Shown here: piece by piece, positions 32,401-44,649 of the stretch
Position numbering within the stretch: the first letter of the stretch is position 1
Layout: each line of letters opens with the position of its first letter
NCBI RefSeq assembly: GCF_042242105.1
Contig: NC_092016.1
Span: 9,314,501 to 9,378,500, forward strand
Direction of reading: 5' to 3'
From: Pempheris klunzingeri
Lineage: Eukaryota; Chordata; Actinopteri; Acropomatiformes; Pempheridae
Length of the DNA: 64,000 nt
Notes under the pieces: model-generated
The model's database searches: none
Told to the model about the DNA's origin: nothing
What the model saw: the letters and a program-made list of their open reading frames with translations, nothing else
Made by a program: the position numbers and the translations under genes

Positions 32401-35254
32401 GTGGTGGAGGAGGAGTTGAGGCAGAAGATCAAAGAGGAGATGCAGAGAAGTCTGGAGGAGGAGATCAGCCAGAAGAGGCAGGAGCTACAGCGACAGTAAG
32501 GAAACAAACTACTGTGAAAGTTTCTGTCAAGGTTTTTTTTTGTTCAGTCTCTACTTGATAAGATTTAATAAACAAAGATGAACTGCAGATCTTTTTTAAA
32601 TCTGTAGTAAAAATTTGTGCCCAAATTAATTGATACCAAAAGTTTCAGCCCTATTAGTAAAATAAATATGTATAAATGTAGTAAAATAGAATAAAGTGGA
32701 TGTAGAAGTAAATATAATAGAGGTACAAAATACAGTTGATATTGAATGAAGAGTATCAGATGCTATAATTCAAATTACATCCAATAAATAACTAAACCAA
32801 ATTGTGCATTTATGTCACAAAAGTTTAGAAAATGAAAAATGATAACACTGCCTGAACTGTAGGATTGTAACTAATGATTAGTTTCAATATCACATAACCT
32901 GCCAAATATTAATGTGTAGAAAATGGTAGAAAATAGTGAAAAATGCAAATATTATGTCTTCAAATGTCCAAAACCCAAATATACTCAGTTTCCTGTGATT
33001 GTGCGACAAATTAAAGCAGCATGTTTAGCAATTTACTTGAAAGATAATTTTAAAATTGCTGTTGATTACATTTCTGTGATCGATTTATCGACTAATTATT
33101 CACTGGCATTGTGCTCATGTGAAGGCTGGAGGAGATCAGGGCTCAGGCCCAAGCGGAGGCCAAAACAGCCGCTCAGGCGCTGGTGGACGAGCAGGTGAGG
33201 AAGACGCTGGAGGCGGAGAAGGCGGCGTACATGGAGAATCTGACGGAGTCCATCACCAAGGAGCGAATGAAGACGCAGGATGAGAGACTCATGGTGCAGC
33301 TTTACGTAAGCACAAGAAGACACGCGTGATCTGTACATGTGTCAGGATCTGTCGTGTAAATAGGAATTATCTTTCCTCCTCTTAATGTGCCTCTTTTTCT
33401 TTCTTGCCCTCTTGTCTTGTTTCAGTGGATGGAGCTGAAGGTAAGATGGGAGAGAGTTTATACATGCATGACTCCCCTTTTCACTTCCATTCTACTCTAA
33501 TCACACTGAAAACCGCTGCTGCACAGCTGTGTTTTATAATTCATAACCATGTGGAGATCGGATATCGCCATCTGCAAGATATTAATGAAGAATTGGCATG
33601 AATATACTGGATTTACAGGTACGATGAAGTAATTATAAACCTTCTAAACCCACTCAGGCTCATAAGCTGGAGGAGAAAGAAAAAGAGCTGAAGAAACGAG
33701 ACGCTCTTTACAAGGAACATATAACAAAACTGGAAGCAAAGGTGAGCAACATTTGGAGTTTTCTTCATCTGCACGTCTCATTTAAACTCCCCCTTCTGGC
33801 AGTGAGAATGTAATTAAACGCTGGTTGCAAGCTCATGATGTGCTGATTTTATTAGTTTTATTTATTAGATATTTTTATCTGGCACATCACAAACTTTAAT
33901 TGGACGCAGTGTTTTGTTTTTTTTCTAACCACACTCCTCCTGTAGTCTGCTCCATCGCTATGGTTGCTCCCCTCTTCAAAACATTCACTGCTGGGTAACG
34001 TAAAAAGCATCACTACCGGTGCACCCACACGGGAATGTAACAGCAGATGGAAAAACTCTGGTGTGAAGTGAGATACACACATTTACCTGGCGGTGACTGA
34101 ATGTAACAAAATGTTAATTTATATGTAAAAGTCTCCCAGCTTTATGTTTTAAATGAACACATATTGGTGTTTTACTGTATCAAAGGTTTGAAAGCAGTTT
34201 TAAAATATAAAGCAAATATTTCATAACGTGTTAAATGACGATGACATGTGGTCACTTCCCGTGATGAAACTGAGAATTATCACCTGAATCTGCAGCTGCC
34301 CTTTACAGAGTTTATAGAGAGTTTTAGCTATTTGTTTTAGCTCATTTGCTGAAGTTCGCAGTCATCAGAGATGGAGCAGAATGAGCAGCTTCATTATAAG
34401 ATGCGGCTGTGATATTTGACCCTAATGGTTTGCATGTTGTGTTTTTGCTTCTTCAACAGTGTACTGAGTTTTACAAAGTGAGTGCTGAGAGCTTCCAGAA
34501 GGGCAAAGAGGAGACTCACAACCGCTTTGCGTAAGTTTGCATAAACATTTTCATAATTTATGAGACCTTTAAGATGTCAGAGTGCACTGACACGTGGTAG
34601 GAGGACAAAAGGAAGCGACATTCATTTTAAATGGATAATAGGCAAGTTTGAATGTTTCACAGATTTGCTGGTACTAAGAATCGGGTTGCATAACCTTTAA
34701 TGGGGTGTTTTCCAGGTTTGAAAAAAGGCTGGATTTTGAATGAAGTGCAACTGCAGTTATATAACAAATTGCTGTCTGACTGAATAGTTCACTTTTTAGA
34801 TGAAATAAAATTAAGTTGAAAAGAGTCTAATTGATTAATTTACCATCACCATAAGGTGTTGGAAAAGCTTGAAAATGCACCTTGAATAACATTTGAGAAG
34901 TGCTTGAATTTGACCCTGTAACTATCATTTGCATGTGTGTGTGTGTGTGTGTGTGTGTTGTTTCTGTGCTTTCTCTCAGGCGTTTCCACATCCAGCCAGT
35001 GTGTGGTGACTTGCAGAGTCAGATTTTGAAATGCTACAAGGAGAACACAGGAAAGACTCTCTCCTGCTCGAGCATCGCCTCGGCCTATATGCAGTGTGTG
35101 GACAACGCCAAGAAGGTACGACTCAATATTTAAACTGATTATTTTTTCCTCCCCCACTGTCGCTCTTCACCACCCATCGCTAATTTTGATTGTCAGTAGC
35201 ATTTTAACGCATTCCTCTCCCCATCTACAGAATAAATTGATCACTGGAGGCTGA
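28883..35254 (+). CDS. chchd3: MICOS complex subunit MIC19 (CHCHD3) with giant proline-rich insert
   Basis: Inner-membrane protein that links MICOS to the SAM complex and supports cristae junctions. Nine exons (28883-28960, 30712-32269, 32381-32495, 33125-33305, 33426-33440, 33658-33741, 34460-34530, 34980-35115, 35231-35254) join in frame into 753 residues, against 227 in human. The N-terminus MGGNG has the myristoylated-Gly form, followed by VTFVKGIRLSDKVINRMK as in CHCHD3. Exon 2 then encodes about 500 residues of Pro/Val/Glu/Ala-rich repeats absent from mammals. After that come the coiled coil and a CHCH domain with twin CX9C (CGDLQSQILKC; CSSIASAYMQC), ending KLITGG. The GG end and the slc35b4 neighbour favour CHCHD3 over CHCHD6. 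Exon 5 is only 15 nt. An AATAAA is at 35828-35833. Confidence 0.92.
29351..29402. repeat. (TG)n microsatellite, chchd3 intron 1
   Basis: About 24 nearly perfect TG units. This is the longest dinucleotide tract in the window. Confidence 0.95.
31081..31560 (+). repeat. In-frame coding repeats in chchd3 exon 2
   Basis: A 54-nt unit (18 codons, VEPVSPPPVIADSLPPTT) occurs twice in tandem from 31081 and 31135. A larger unit of 186 nt (62 codons, starting VEPAAPPPPIELKTPPVPDP) starts at 31189 and recurs at 31375. CTC runs at about 31319-31344 and 31504-31534 encode proline tracts. All units are multiples of three. Confidence 0.9.
32855..33105. mobile_element. Copy of the GCTGCAACTA element, chchd3 intron 3
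   Basis: AACTAATGATTAGTTTC, AGAAAATAGTGAAAAATGC, GTCTTCAAATGTCCAAAACCC and AATATACTCAGTTTCC follow the family seen at 4655 and 22634. The right end ATCGATTTATCGACTAATTATT mirrors the left. It ends about 20 nt before exon 4, so the insertion supplies DNA close to the acceptor. Confidence 0.65.
33426..33440 (+). other. 15-nt microexon of chchd3
   Basis: TGGATGGAGCTGAAG (Trp-Met-Glu-Leu-Lys) is bounded by TTGTTTCAG and GTAAGA and keeps the frame on both sides. Without it the spacing from ER to LEEK in the coiled coil is 9 residues, as I recall for the human protein. With it the spacing is 14. It is therefore likely to be optional. Confidence 0.65.
34934..34958. repeat. (GT)n tract before chchd3 exon 8
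   Basis: About 12 GT units end about 21 nt before the exon 8 acceptor, replacing part of the usual pyrimidine tract region. Length changes here could affect splicing. Confidence 0.85.
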
Positions 35255-35827
35255 TACAGACCGCTCGATGAAGACGACGACATTTGATGGCTTTACTGTT
35301 GCAAAGAAAAGTTTAATTTAAGTTTCAGGTGACAGAGACACAAGAATCAAGTGTAACCTTTATATGCATTTGGAAAAAGTGCCATACACCCCCAACCTGG
35401 CAACCGTCTGGTCCAGTGCTGTTGTCTCTAGCTTGGCTGCCATGTTTGTTTTAAACCTCTCTGGTTCTTTGGATCATCATTAAACCACTTGTGCCACAAC
35501 AGTAACACGTGGATCAGATCATTTGAAGTGCTCCTGTTCGTAAATGAGGCAAAACTCAACATAAGTGGATTTCATTTGGACCGCAGTGTGAAATAAAATA
35601 AGTGATTTGTATGAGATATGTACTGAATGAGATCCTGTTAAACCATTATGTATGAAGTGCCTTGACGTTATGAAAGCGAATTATCCGATTGGATACGCAT
35701 GGAAGATCTGTTTAAAGAGCAGAGTGTGAAGTAACAAAGACCTGTGTGTGTTTTAGGTTATTGTACTGTACATAAATTATTTCAGGGGTTATTTCTGGTG
35801 CATGGAAGAAAAAAAAAAATCTGTTTC

Positions 35828-35833
35828 AATAAA
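35828..35833 (+). terminator. Poly(A) signal AATAAA of chchd3
   Basis: AATAAA in TTTCAATAAACTTTGTTGTGG lies 574 nt past the stop codon and is followed by GT-rich text. Confidence 0.7.
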
Positions 35834-35849
35834 CTTTGTTGTGGAACTA

Positions 35850-38800
35850 CATAATGTCATTTTTATTTTTGTGTTTAGTGCCCTCTGGTGGATGTAGATC
35901 AAGTCACTTTAGTTGGTTTTACCTGTTACTCTGTGGTTAAAATTATAATCTAACATTGTTACAGAATATTTTATATCACTATTTCAAAAATGAAAAGTAG
36001 TGAGATTTTAGAGTAATGTACAATACGATTGACAAGTATTGATGACAAATGCTATAAATTTTAACAAAGTCACCAGAAACCTCCACATGCAGGAACATTA
36101 CAGGGATGCTACAGTGATTCTGCAACATGTTGGAATATTTTGTTCTGCTTTGTAAGTCCAAGGTGATATTGTTTAGGGAAGTAAATTATCTTCGCTTATA
36201 AGTTAAAATATGCATAAGTCTTCTTAATGAAGACAAAGTACTGAAGCGTCACCTGTTGTCTCATTTTTTAGGTTGTTTATTTCAATACATAATTCAAAAA
36301 ACATACATTACATTACATCGATTGTGCAAAAATGGAGAGATACAAAGCATTGTCAGGTTTACCTCCTGCCCAACTGGCCACCCACAGCCGGGATGCCAAG
36401 AAGGAAAATGATAAAGAGATAATATTTGGATAGAAAATAATACCTATAAAACAATCAACATATATATTGTTGGTTACATTTTGATCTTCTGTACAGTCTG
36501 TCATGCACCACACAGTTTCTCCCGCAGATCTGTAGCTTATTTATCACGTAATACTCCTTTAATATTCCTCCTGGACCTTATTTTTATTTGTTATATTAGA
36601 TTTTATTTTGCCCCTCAGACGGCAAAATGCTATTTTCATTAGGAATCGAAATACTCTCCTTAACTCACTTTAGCACTTTTGTATGCAGAGATTTCATCAG
36701 CAAATTCATAATCTAAGAGATCAATAGTGACTAAATGATGCTCAGTTTAGTTACCAACCATCAGTGGAGGAGTCGTGGCAGTACGTTCCTTGCTTGAGGG
36801 CACTTTGTTCTGTGTTCTAGCTGTTGTATCTGTGATGCTTTAATTGATACTTTGATTTTTGTGACTTGTCTCAGCTGTTGAACACAAAGAAATATCTCTT
36901 ACTGTATTATTTATACTAGAAGGTAGAGTCATGCTGTGTAAAGGGCACACACTGAGTGGGAGTTTTCATGAGGAGGATTTTAAGCACATCCTCACAACAT
37001 TGAATCCTCCACGGATTCCCCTCATCGCCCACCAACCCCCGGATGAGATTAGAGCTCGCCAGGCCTCTCGGCGGCTGAAGATTAAAACCCCCGTCTTCAG
37101 TTTAATGTCTCTCATGCAAAGATTCATTTCAAACTATCATTCTTAAACAGCACGTCTTCAGCTGTTTACAGCAGCTACAGGTCTGGTGATCGTATGAAAG
37201 CCCAAATATAAAGCAGCTTATACAAACTCTGGTGAAGACTAGGGCCTGTATTTAAGGAAAAGATTAAAGTGAAAATAAACTTTTATTTCTACTCGCAAAC
37301 TTAAGAATTAAAACTTTCCCTCATTCATTTCTTACAACTTAAACTTTCTCCTAAATTCGAGGAAGCTCAGAGGTCTCTTAAGTTGCTTAAGAGGCTGCAG
37401 CACAGGAGTGATTTTACTGAATATCATTAGTCACAAATGAACAGTGGTGGAGTTAGCCTACGATTTGCATTTTATTTTAATATTTGCAAGGATGTTGTAT
37501 GTTTTTGCAGATATGAGGAGTGCAAACAGGAAGAAGCCTGCATCGTTACTATCTGCACTATTTGGCACAAAGTTTAGTCATTTATTTATTTATTTACATA
37601 CTTTAGATAGTGACTGCAAAATGAATATATTAAGACAGTTAGTATTATAAACTGTATACAGTTATTAAGTAGAGTTGTATGTAACTGGGACACACACTGC
37701 TTGTGTCAGATTGGCTGTTCCTGGTCTGAACATACATGTGATTAGTCACCTTAGAGTTGCTCTTACATTTTAATCAATTAAATGTTAACAGGACTCTCCA
37801 GCAGAGGGCTCTCCACCTGCAGCTACAGGCCGCTGCTCATTGCTTTTCCATCCTCATCTGTCATTCAGCAAAGGGAGTATGGTTTCCCCTGCTGTTACTC
37901 ATCATCCCTCAAACAGTTGAATGAGCTCACTGACTCTTCCATGTTACCTGTAAATAAGAGTATGTACCATCACAAGTAAAAGTTTGCCATTCAAAAGAAG
38001 TTTTGGCAACTAAACTGACTTATAGTATCAGAAGTAAAAGTACTCATTATGCACAATTTTATTTAATTGGATTTTTATCTTATTCTATAAAGTGATCACA
38101 TGTTTTATATGTAAAATTTGCTGTGAAATAGATATTGTAACTATATCTGTGGCTCAAATGTTGCGTAGAAATAAAAATACAGTAAAAAAGTAAAAGCATA
38201 CAGTACTTGCTTCAAAGTACAGTACCTTTTAAGTGGTTGGTTACATTTCAGCAGGGTCAGTCTATAGAAATGAACATTCATCTCATGTTTCTTGCACTTT
38301 TTGTGAAACCACATTGCAGCTAAATGGAGGACCTGCGTGTGTGTTAACATGTGAGCGTTTGTCTCATTTTATTTTAGGTTCACCACAGAAGAGGAAGTGA
38401 GTATTTGCATGTATGTGTGAGTGTGTGAGTGTGCGTGTAGATGTAAAGAGACGAGCTGGGTAAAAAGTAAAATTTTGGCGATTTACGAGCAAGCGATTAA
38501 ATTACAGGATAGGCTGTTAGTTCCTATCAATCTGACATTTCTGAAGCAAAGTTGTGTCCATTTCTGTGTCATTAACACAAGTTAGTCTCATTATTTTCAG
38601 TCTTATTGCATTAAGTCAACTTGTTCTGTTGCTTTGACCTCACATTACTTGAATGTGATAATTTGTTAAAGCTTCAGTTTTTTAAATTTGTAACCACCTT
38701 GTTTCATGTCCATGCCATCTAAACGGTCGTCTACACACAGTGATGGATGGAGGCCGACGTTAGTGTTTTCTTTACCCTTGCAGCCCAGAGCATCAGCCTC

Positions 38801-39290
38801 TCACAGCCTCATCCACTCAAGAAAAACTAGGAAAAAGGAAAACAGAAGTGAAGCTTTGGCCTGCAGACCAGACCTGACGTCAAGCTCTTTCATTAGCCAC
38901 AGAGGAAGCCAAAGTTCTCACTGTTTATCTGCAGCATTTTGTGTTTATGTGCAAAGTGAATGGTGTGAGTTAAGCATTATGTAATTGCATTTGAGGACAC
39001 CTGTGCCTTTGAAAATACACAACTTTGCATGTATCTGTGTGTTTGTGTGTGTTATGTGTTTTACTATCTAATGAAATACAAACATCGACAACCTAAAAAA
39101 AAAAAAAACTCCAAACACGGAAACACGGTCCGCTGTGTTCTCCATTTTCTCAGCATTATGAGTTAAAGCAAAGCCTGTTGATTTTTCATGTCATGCAGAA
39201 TTAATTGATTAATTGATTAGTGACTGACGGGTTGATCAATCTGGTATTAATATATAGATCAATATCTTATATCAATATATATCTGTTGCT
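35850..39290. other. Intergenic DNA downstream of chchd3
   Basis: No coding exon is supported. The ORFs at 36931-37146, 37444-37650 and 38706-38984 lack family resemblance or splice context. A fragment of the AAGTAAAAGTACT element lies at about 38020-38230. The stretch 37240-37400 (TGTATTTAAGGAAAAG to CTCTTAAGTTGCTTAAG) may be another diverged repeat. Confidence 0.4.
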
Positions 39291-39665
39291 CCCCCACTTT
39301 GGTCCAGACTGAAATATCTCAACAACTACTGGATGGATTTGCATGGAATTTTAGACAGACATTCACGGTCCCCAGAGGATGAATCCCACATGACTTGCTG
39401 CACAAATCCTGAGTGTCTCAAAAAGCACAAACATTAGTCAGTGAAATTCTTTGGTTTATGACCAAATACATGCAAAACTAATGACATCTGCCTCACCTGA
39501 ACTTTGTATAGTGCTGTTGGTAAATGTTAGCATGCTATCGTGCTAAACTAAGATGGTGAACATGCCAGCTAAACATCTGCATATTAGCATTATGATAATG
39601 AGCATCTTAGCATGCTGATTTCATTTAGCTCAGAGCGCTGCTCGCAGAGCTGCTGGTGTGTAGTG
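39291..39665. repeat. Percomorph interspersed repeat (TCCAGACTGAAATATCTCAACA family)
   Basis: GGTCCAGACTGAAATATC, TCAACAACTACTGGATGG, GGTCCCCAGAGGATGAATCC, TTTGGTTTATGACCAAATAC, CTAAACTAAGATGGTGAAC and AGCATCTTAGCATGCTGATTT, in this order, are typical of a repeat I recognise as frequent in percomorph genomes. This copy has internal gaps. No coding capacity. Confidence 0.75.
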
Positions 39666-39882
39666 TAATAAGTTTATATATAGTAATCTTATCAGTGTAA
39701 TTAAAGAGACAGATACTGACAAACACAACCTGACATGAATGCTAATGTTGTCGCTCTGTGTCTGCTGGATGTGTACATTTGTGAGTGCTGATATGTTTAC
39801 CATTGACTTTATGTGTTAATACTGCTTTTACAGCATGTTTCTGCACCCTCAAATGTAAAAAAAACAACCAGTCAATCCAGGT

Positions 39883-40446
39883 TTAATAATATCTTCTATC
39901 CTGTCTAAAATACCCATGCCACCACTCTCTCTCTGACCACTTTCTCTCTTCACTGCTGTATATTTTCATGTCCATAGTCAGGGTGCAGATCACAGACAGT
40001 ATAATCTGACCCTCCAGATCGTAGTCAGACACTCTCCATTTCCTCTGAATCTGTCTTCCATCAGGTAAGTGGGCAGAGGAGGTGACTCTCACAAATGTCC
40101 TGCCCTCAAACTCCACAATGTCGAAGTGATTCTGGGTGTTAGCCAGGGCCTGCATGTCGATCTGCTTTGGGTGGACTGGAGTCACCAGCAGGAACTGGCT
40201 GCGGCGCGGTTGCTGGTGAGGCCTCCTAATCCTCCTCTCGGCTCCAGCTGTTACTGCTGAAGTTTGGAGTGCGTTCAGTTGAGGAGTCGTGCTGAATCTG
40301 TGCACATATAACCTCTCCTTGCACCACATTTGGTCAAAATGCTCCTCGTCTGTTCTGGGCCCACATTGGAGTGAAGGTAAGCAGGCAGCCAAGGCCTTCA
40401 TCTGTCCACAAATCAGAGGAGCTGACCTGAGGTTTGACACCTCCAT
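39883..40446 (-). CDS. Hypothetical protein, 187 residues, unrecognised
   Basis: A long uninterrupted minus-strand frame with a good start context (CAAGATGG). About 45 nt upstream, around 40480-40495, the minus strand reads TAAATAAAAAGG, a TATA-like element at a suitable distance. The protein is rich in Gln/Arg. It has a middle region IVEFEGRTFVRVTSSAHLPD followed by GRQIQRKWRVSDYDLEGQ, and ends in an aromatic/basic tail GYFRQDRRYY. I see no signal peptide, membrane segment or family signature. It could be an intronless gene, the last exon of a larger gene (an AG lies just before the internal Met of MKALAACL), or a chance frame. Its length in AT-rich intergenic DNA argues for real coding sequence, but this is inference. 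Confidence 0.45.
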   Translation of the reverse strand: MEVSNLRSAPLICGQMKALAACLPSLQCGPRTDEEHFDQMWCKERLYVHRFSTTPQLNALQTSAVTAGAERRIRRPHQQPRRSQFLLVTPVHPKQIDMQALANTQNHFDIVEFEGRTFVRVTSSAHLPDGRQIQRKWRVSDYDLEGQIILSVICTLTMDMKIYSSEERKWSEREWWHGYFRQDRRYY

Positions 40447-42880
40447 CTTGATGAGCCTTTGCCTTGGCTGTATGCGACAACCACCTTTTTATTTACCAAA
40501 ACGAAGAGAATTTGCCAAGTGTTACTTTGGTTTCTTTATAATGCAGCATCACCCAAGAGACTTGGATTCTCCGTAAAATGTGCAGAATGTGCAGAGAAAC
40601 ACTTACCTGCAATATTATTCCTGTGGATGGCCGACCTGAAAACAATTCTCAAAAGATGTCTTTCCTCCCTTTCAGTGAGAAGCTGTTCAGAAGAGAAATA
40701 TGTCATTTTGCTGGGCTGAAACAGATCTGAATGACACCTTTTTTGAATCTGACTGGGCACAGTTTTTGAATAAATACAACACATCGTAACATTCTGGAGT
40801 CTCACTGTTGTTGTACTATGAATAATGATGAACTATATTTTTCCACCCTCACTACGTTCCTTCACAGCTATGCAGCAAGTTTTCTTACTGGAAGCATTTG
40901 GTCACAAAAAAAAACAACAAGTTCAATGATAGTGTTTGGACTGAATTGATATTTTGTTTTCATCTGAGTATTCATTTAAAATAAGTGACATCTGACATAA
41001 AGGCCAGCCTTTACAAAATTTAAGAGTTTTCTCATAGAAATATATACACGCTTGTGGGTTTACTTACTCATTAATGACCTATTGGATTTTTCCAAAAACA
41101 ATCCCTGTACTTACTTACAAATTATAATTTATATATGTGCATATCATCACCATCATCTGAGCACTCTGCATATACTGTATATAGACATGTATATACTGGA
41201 CATATCCATCTACTTTATGTATATAAAGTAATCTATTACATTAATCACTCACTATTTATTCCAGCACTTTGCACTCTGTAACAATTTACAGTCGTTGTTT
41301 TTATATATACATATTTATATTTCTTCACCTACTTGTATGGACATAATTGTACCTATCTTTGTTATCCTTGCTTTTAGCTGTATGTTAGTCAGTCAGAGCT
41401 CTTGTATGAGCACAGATACTTCACCAATAATAATAATAGATGCTTGTGATAATAACTAGAAACCCCTGTATGTGACACCGCATTACTGCTGTATTCAAAC
41501 TCTTAGGAAATCATCATATCTGATATTATGTGTTATATCTGATGGATTGTTGACAGATGGGGAACATGTTTGACTTTGTGATTTGGTAAATTTTCTCAAA
41601 TAGTTGTTTTGTTTTGGGCAAATCTGGGGGGCAACAATCTTCACACAACATATTTCTGTCTTTGAAACGTTAGCTGTCTGATAAGGTCTCAAAGCCCATA
41701 GAGCAGGTAAGAAGAAACTGAGGCAGATGAAAATAAAATGAAAATTAAACTTCCTTAAAGGGCAAAGGTCTCTGGAGTTGGAAGGTGAGCGAACGAATGT
41801 AAGTTTATAGAGTGTAATTAGAGGGACAAAATGAAATAAAAACAACAAGCAATGGATGCTTGTGTGCTTGTGTGTGCAGTCTCTCATTCCACAGAGAAAA
41901 GCCAGTCACTGTTAACATCACCACCCACTCTGTGTTTTTAGAAATACCAAAAAATAACTGATACTACTGCTGGCTGGCAGATTGTCTCCAGCATCAAATC
42001 AGAACTTCTCATCAGATAAATGTTACAACATTAAGGACACATTGCTCCTTCAAAGGGAAAATATTCATCTCTTTTGCTGTTGTTGTGGGAGGTGTGCTTG
42101 TGGCTTTGCTGAGAGAAAAAAATGCTATGATGCTGCAGGGCTGCATGTACATTATATCAATCAGAACTACTGAAACATAAAGATCCAAGCATCAGATTCT
42201 TCACCTGCACTTTATGTACAATATGTGGGTTTAGATCTGTTCCTTTTAGCCACTTTTGGAGGGCACTGAGTCTGTCGTTATGCAATCGTGTCCTTTCTTT
42301 GGCAGTGCTACAGCGATTGTTACCAAGGACGCATCTCAAGCCTTCAGACTACTCCAGTAGGAATGTTACATAACCCTGCTTGTTTTTTTTTTTGTTGAGT
42401 TTTCTCTTGTCGCCTTGTTGCCTGCTCAACCTGAGGCAGAGTGTGACGTCTGATGGTATAATACCTAAACACGCCCACGTGGCACAGCTAATTTACACAG
42501 TAGGTGCTACAAAATCCACTTGTAATGCACAGAGACATACAGTAACCATGCATCGGTGCCTTTTCTCCAACTTAATGTTCATTGGGTTGTTTTCCAACGT
42601 ATATTCCAGAGATTACATCCATTTTTCTCTTTACCCTCTGTCTCTAACCCATCATCCTCCTGCTGTATTAACATCCTTTGATTATTTGACTAAACGCTTA
42701 AATCCCTACATTGCTGTCTCTGCTCTATTCATGCAGTAGTAGCCTCATATCAAATCTCACTTAAAACCTGCAGTAACTTGTTCATAGTATGTTCTGAATA
42801 CAATGATGACATTTCACCTTTTAAATTGACATGCTGAACGTTTTACCGGATGTTTATTGACACATCCAGCAGTTATGAAG
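40447..42880. other. Intergenic DNA, no gene seen
   Basis: AT-rich. The part 41130-41460 (GCACTCTGCATATACTGTATATAG, ATTTATTCCAGCACTTTGCACTCTG, later GTATGGACATAATTG) resembles the 3' UTR of an old non-LTR retroposon, but no reverse transcriptase is present. The ORFs at 41495-41887 (-) and 42380-42739 (+) are low-complexity or unsupported. Confidence 0.4.
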
Positions 42881-42884
42881 CAAC

Positions 42885-43060
42885 ATTAGAATTCATTTGA
42901 AGTGGCCATTTGTTACCAGACTTTGTGCTAATCTGAGCTAACAAACTGCTGGCTGTAGCCTCATATGTAGCCTAATGGACAGAGTGATATCAATCTTCTC
43001 ACGTAAGTCTCAGCCAGAAAGCAAATCAGCATATTTCCTACACGTCAGATTGTTTCTTTA
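42885..43060. repeat. Fragment of the AGCTAAGCTAAGC fold-back repeat family
   Basis: GTGCTAATCTGAGCTAACAA then CTGCTGGCTGTAGCCTCATAT then ATCAATCTTCTCACGTAAGTCTCAGCCAGAAAG parallels the right part of the 47826-48420 copy. Confidence 0.6.
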
Positions 43061-44640
43061 CTTCCACTTGGATTCTTTAAGTACAAAACGTTAACAGCCT
43101 CTGGCTGATTTTGATGTAGCTTTAAGTTCAATGCAGACTGTGAAGTAAAACTGAGCATTTGAGAGTTGAGCAGGCTGGATCGTGACAGTAAGATCTACAC
43201 TGAAGCAGTCTTGATATCACTCATGATTGTATGCTTTAGAGAGAAGAAGAAGGAGGAGGAGAAACGCAGAGTGCATCAGAGTGAAGAGAAGAGAGATATT
43301 TTCAGTCTCTCTGAGCCTTTATAGCAGAGGTTTTCTCTGGTGAGGATTAGGGATCGTGTGAGGATGGTTAGGATGTTTGGTTATGGGTGGAGGCTGGCCA
43401 CGGGGCTGTGGACGTCCAGAGAGACATTCCTTGCGATGCTGCGGCTGTGGATTCAAATACGGCGGAAAGTATACTTTTTTCCTTTTTTTACAATTTCTAT
43501 TTATCTTTTTTAAAGCTGAATTTTTTGGCATTTTCTGCTTTATTTGAAAGTGATAGTGGAGAGACGCAGAAAGGCAGGGCAAGAAAAACAGAGAAAAATG
43601 GTATGTGCTCTACCAGGTGAGCTCCCGGGGGGCAACCAGCGGGAGGATGCATGAAAGGGAAAGACAGGAGGGCAGGAGGTGGGAGGTCACAGGAGGAGAG
43701 AGGAGTAGCAGGTGCACACAGCACCATTAGGAGGATGCTCAATGACTGACAGCAGGATCAAAGTGTGGATGTTGTTGTAGTGATGATGACGAAGAGGGTT
43801 TGGGACGAGACCAGGGTGAGAAGTTGACTCAGCGCTCACAGCCACTTCCTTTGGCATCTTCGGGATGCACCGATGAAAGAAGGAGATGGAGCAACTCATC
43901 TTGTGGTCAGCTGACTCACCATATAGGAGCGGATACTGGGAAAGGAAGCACGTGCTGGATGATGGGGGCTGGGCGCATGTATGCATGTGTTTGAGTGTAT
44001 GATCCCTTTGATGCCTTTGATAGAGGCACAATTATTCCGTTTCCCGTCATGCCAGAGGAATGCAGGGTGACATTCCTGCTCTGTGAGTCCTGCCCTCTCA
44101 CCTGCCATCACCACACGGATACTGTTTCATCCTCCATTTCCCCCTCGGCCGGGGAATTCCCCAGTTCATGTGGTGTAAGTCAGGGAGGAAGTTACAGAGT
44201 TAGTATCAGCTCTGTTGTTCTGGTAATAATTGGATACTTTAAGTGGTGGCTAGTTGAATAAAGCTATGTTCCTGTTTCCCCCACACACAATTTGTTTTGC
44301 TCATTTGAAATGAGGCGAAAATAATGCTGTGTGGTGTTTCTACAGCAGTCTACAGCTGGTCACGCACAAGCATAGAGGAAATAAATGTCGATCATTATGT
44401 TGGTGAAGTGCATAAATGCAGTAATTGCTTGTTTGCGTTGGCGAGAGCAAGGATGCTTTGTCATACTGGGTGTGCAATGTTTGTGTTAGTGTGTGTGTTT
44501 GTGAGAGAGTGTGAGAGCTGCTTCTGTAAATTTTACTTCCTGTATGGTTAATTACCTTTTAGGGCTTGTAAAACATTCATATCTTCACTGTTTACATCCT
44601 CATAACTTACTGTAAATATAGATATTAATACAGTTTGGGC
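43061..44640. other. Intergenic DNA, purine-rich, no gene seen
   Basis: Contains a GAGAAGAAGAAGGAGGAGGAGAAAC-type tract near 43240 and G-rich stretches around 43600-43720. ORFs on both strands here overlap each other and show no family features. Confidence 0.35.
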
Positions 44641-44649
44641 TATCTGCAT

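Noticed and set aside
28883-35254. CHCHD6 (MIC25) instead of CHCHD3
   Set aside because: The VTFVKGIRLSDKVINRMK start, the GG C-terminus, the twin CX9C spacing and the slc35b4 neighbour fit CHCHD3 better.
36931-37146. 71-residue ORF downstream of chchd3
   Set aside because: No family features, no splice context and no promoter signs; its length is within chance.
38374-38399. Possible mini-exon GTTCACCACAGAAGAGGAA between TTTTAG and GTGAGT
   Set aside because: Splice-like ends but no neighbouring exons or conserved protein to join.
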